NCBI GenBank assembly: GCA_963585895.1
Contig: OY757939.1
Coordinates: 32,575,595 to 32,639,594 of the forward strand
Direction: 5' to 3'
DNA from: Sepioteuthis lessoniana
Lineage: Eukaryota > Mollusca > Cephalopoda > Myopsida > Loliginidae
Length of the DNA: 64,000 nucleotides
Both the position numbers and the translations under genes were made by a program. Position 1 is the first letter of the stretch. The number at the start of each line of letters is the position of its first letter. Below, piece after piece: positions 63,524-64,000 of the stretch. The notes under the pieces were generated by a model. That model was not told where the DNA came from, searched no databases, and was given only the letters and a program-made list of their open reading frames with translations.

Positions 63524-64000
63524 CTGCAGAGGGGTAAGACCCCCCCCCGACGGTTGTCCTGGATATGACACTAAACAATCTGATGGTGAGGTCCCAGTAA
63601 TGCTAGGGCCTAGGGGAATACGGAGCACCCCTTCATTGCCATTGCTCCCAGGTCCACTCTGGTCCAGCGTGGTAGCACCTGATAGGGCCCTATCTATGGG
63701 TTAAATAGAACTAACGACATACTTGTGCTAAACTGAATTGTTTGATTAAACTGAATAGTTTGAAATAGAAATGTTTTTAACAATTGAACCGTGCTTACAT
63801 TTGAACTGTGTGCTTATGCTAAACTGGATTATTTCAAATAGAACTGTTTTTGACATTGAAACTGTATTTACACTAAACGGAATTGTTTAACATAGAACTG
63901 TTCTAACATGTAACTGTGTATAAACAAAATCTGTACTTATACTAAACTGGATTAGCTGAATTAGAATTGTTTGACTAAACTGAATAGCTCAAAATAGAAA
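63524..64000 (-). repeat. R1 repeat, minus orientation, runs off window
   Basis: Reverse tail (GGATATGACACTAAACAATC, GCTCCCAGGTCCACTCTGG), then at least four degenerate internal units (CTAAACTGAATTGTTTGA, CTAAACTGGATTATTTCAA, CTAAACGGAATTGTTTAA, CTAAACTGGATTAGCTGAA). Confidence 0.75.

Noticed and set aside
63135..63704. Frames crossing the N run
   Set aside because: They are open only because of unknown bases.
1..64000. CRISPR arrays, operons, bacterial signals
   Set aside because: Introns, SINEs and metazoan gene structure show this is animal nuclear DNA; the tandem arrays have no unique spacers.

Overview
The window is AT-rich, intron- and repeat-dense DNA from an animal nuclear genome. 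I infer a lophotrochozoan, most likely a cephalopod mollusc: the long introns, several tRNA-derived SINE families, mariner remnants and an RTE-like LINE look like octopus or squid DNA. No species assignment can be proved from the sequence alone. One 200-base run of N (63324-63523) is an assembly gap.

The only host gene I can support is cytosolic NAD-dependent glycerol-3-phosphate dehydrogenase (GPD1-like), on the minus strand. Its start codon is at 42650-42652. Seven exons (42609-42652, 13708-13888, 9678-9818, 9405-9546, 3582-3694, 2631-2751, 1707-1816) join in frame through GT/AG sites into 284 codons. The last roughly 65 codons are not seen and presumably lie left of base 1. Intron 1 alone is 28.7 kb.

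The introns are filled with dispersed repeats: three repeat types sharing a hairpin-forming head (R1, R2, R3), three tRNA-like SINE families (S1, S2, S3), an older dispersed family (R5), internally deleted mariner elements, and RTE-like LINE pieces ending in a CAT/ATG tail. Some are nested, for example a LINE in an R1 copy at 6857-7272. About 1 kb of TTTC-rich DNA lies immediately upstream of the gene.

Upstream of the gene, 44895-61369 is a nested composite of mobile elements. The outer element (gypsy A) is a Ty3/gypsy-type LTR retrotransposon flanked by a TGTT target duplication. Both of its LTRs carry the same LINE (Tx1/L1-like, endonuclease plus reverse transcriptase) inside them. In the 5' LTR the LINE is 4.2 kb and flanked by a 16-bp duplication; in the 3' LTR it is cut down by two deletions. 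A second LTR element (gypsy B, 52587-57536, ATCG duplication, nearly identical 1036-bp LTRs) sits inside the reverse transcriptase/RNase H region of gypsy A. Gypsy B has one long open frame with Gag, protease and the integrase C-terminal domain, but lacks the reverse transcriptase and integrase catalytic cores. It looks like a recently active non-autonomous derivative. Past 61370 come a pyrimidine-rich tract, a local tandem array, more R1/R2 copies, a LINE fragment and the gap.
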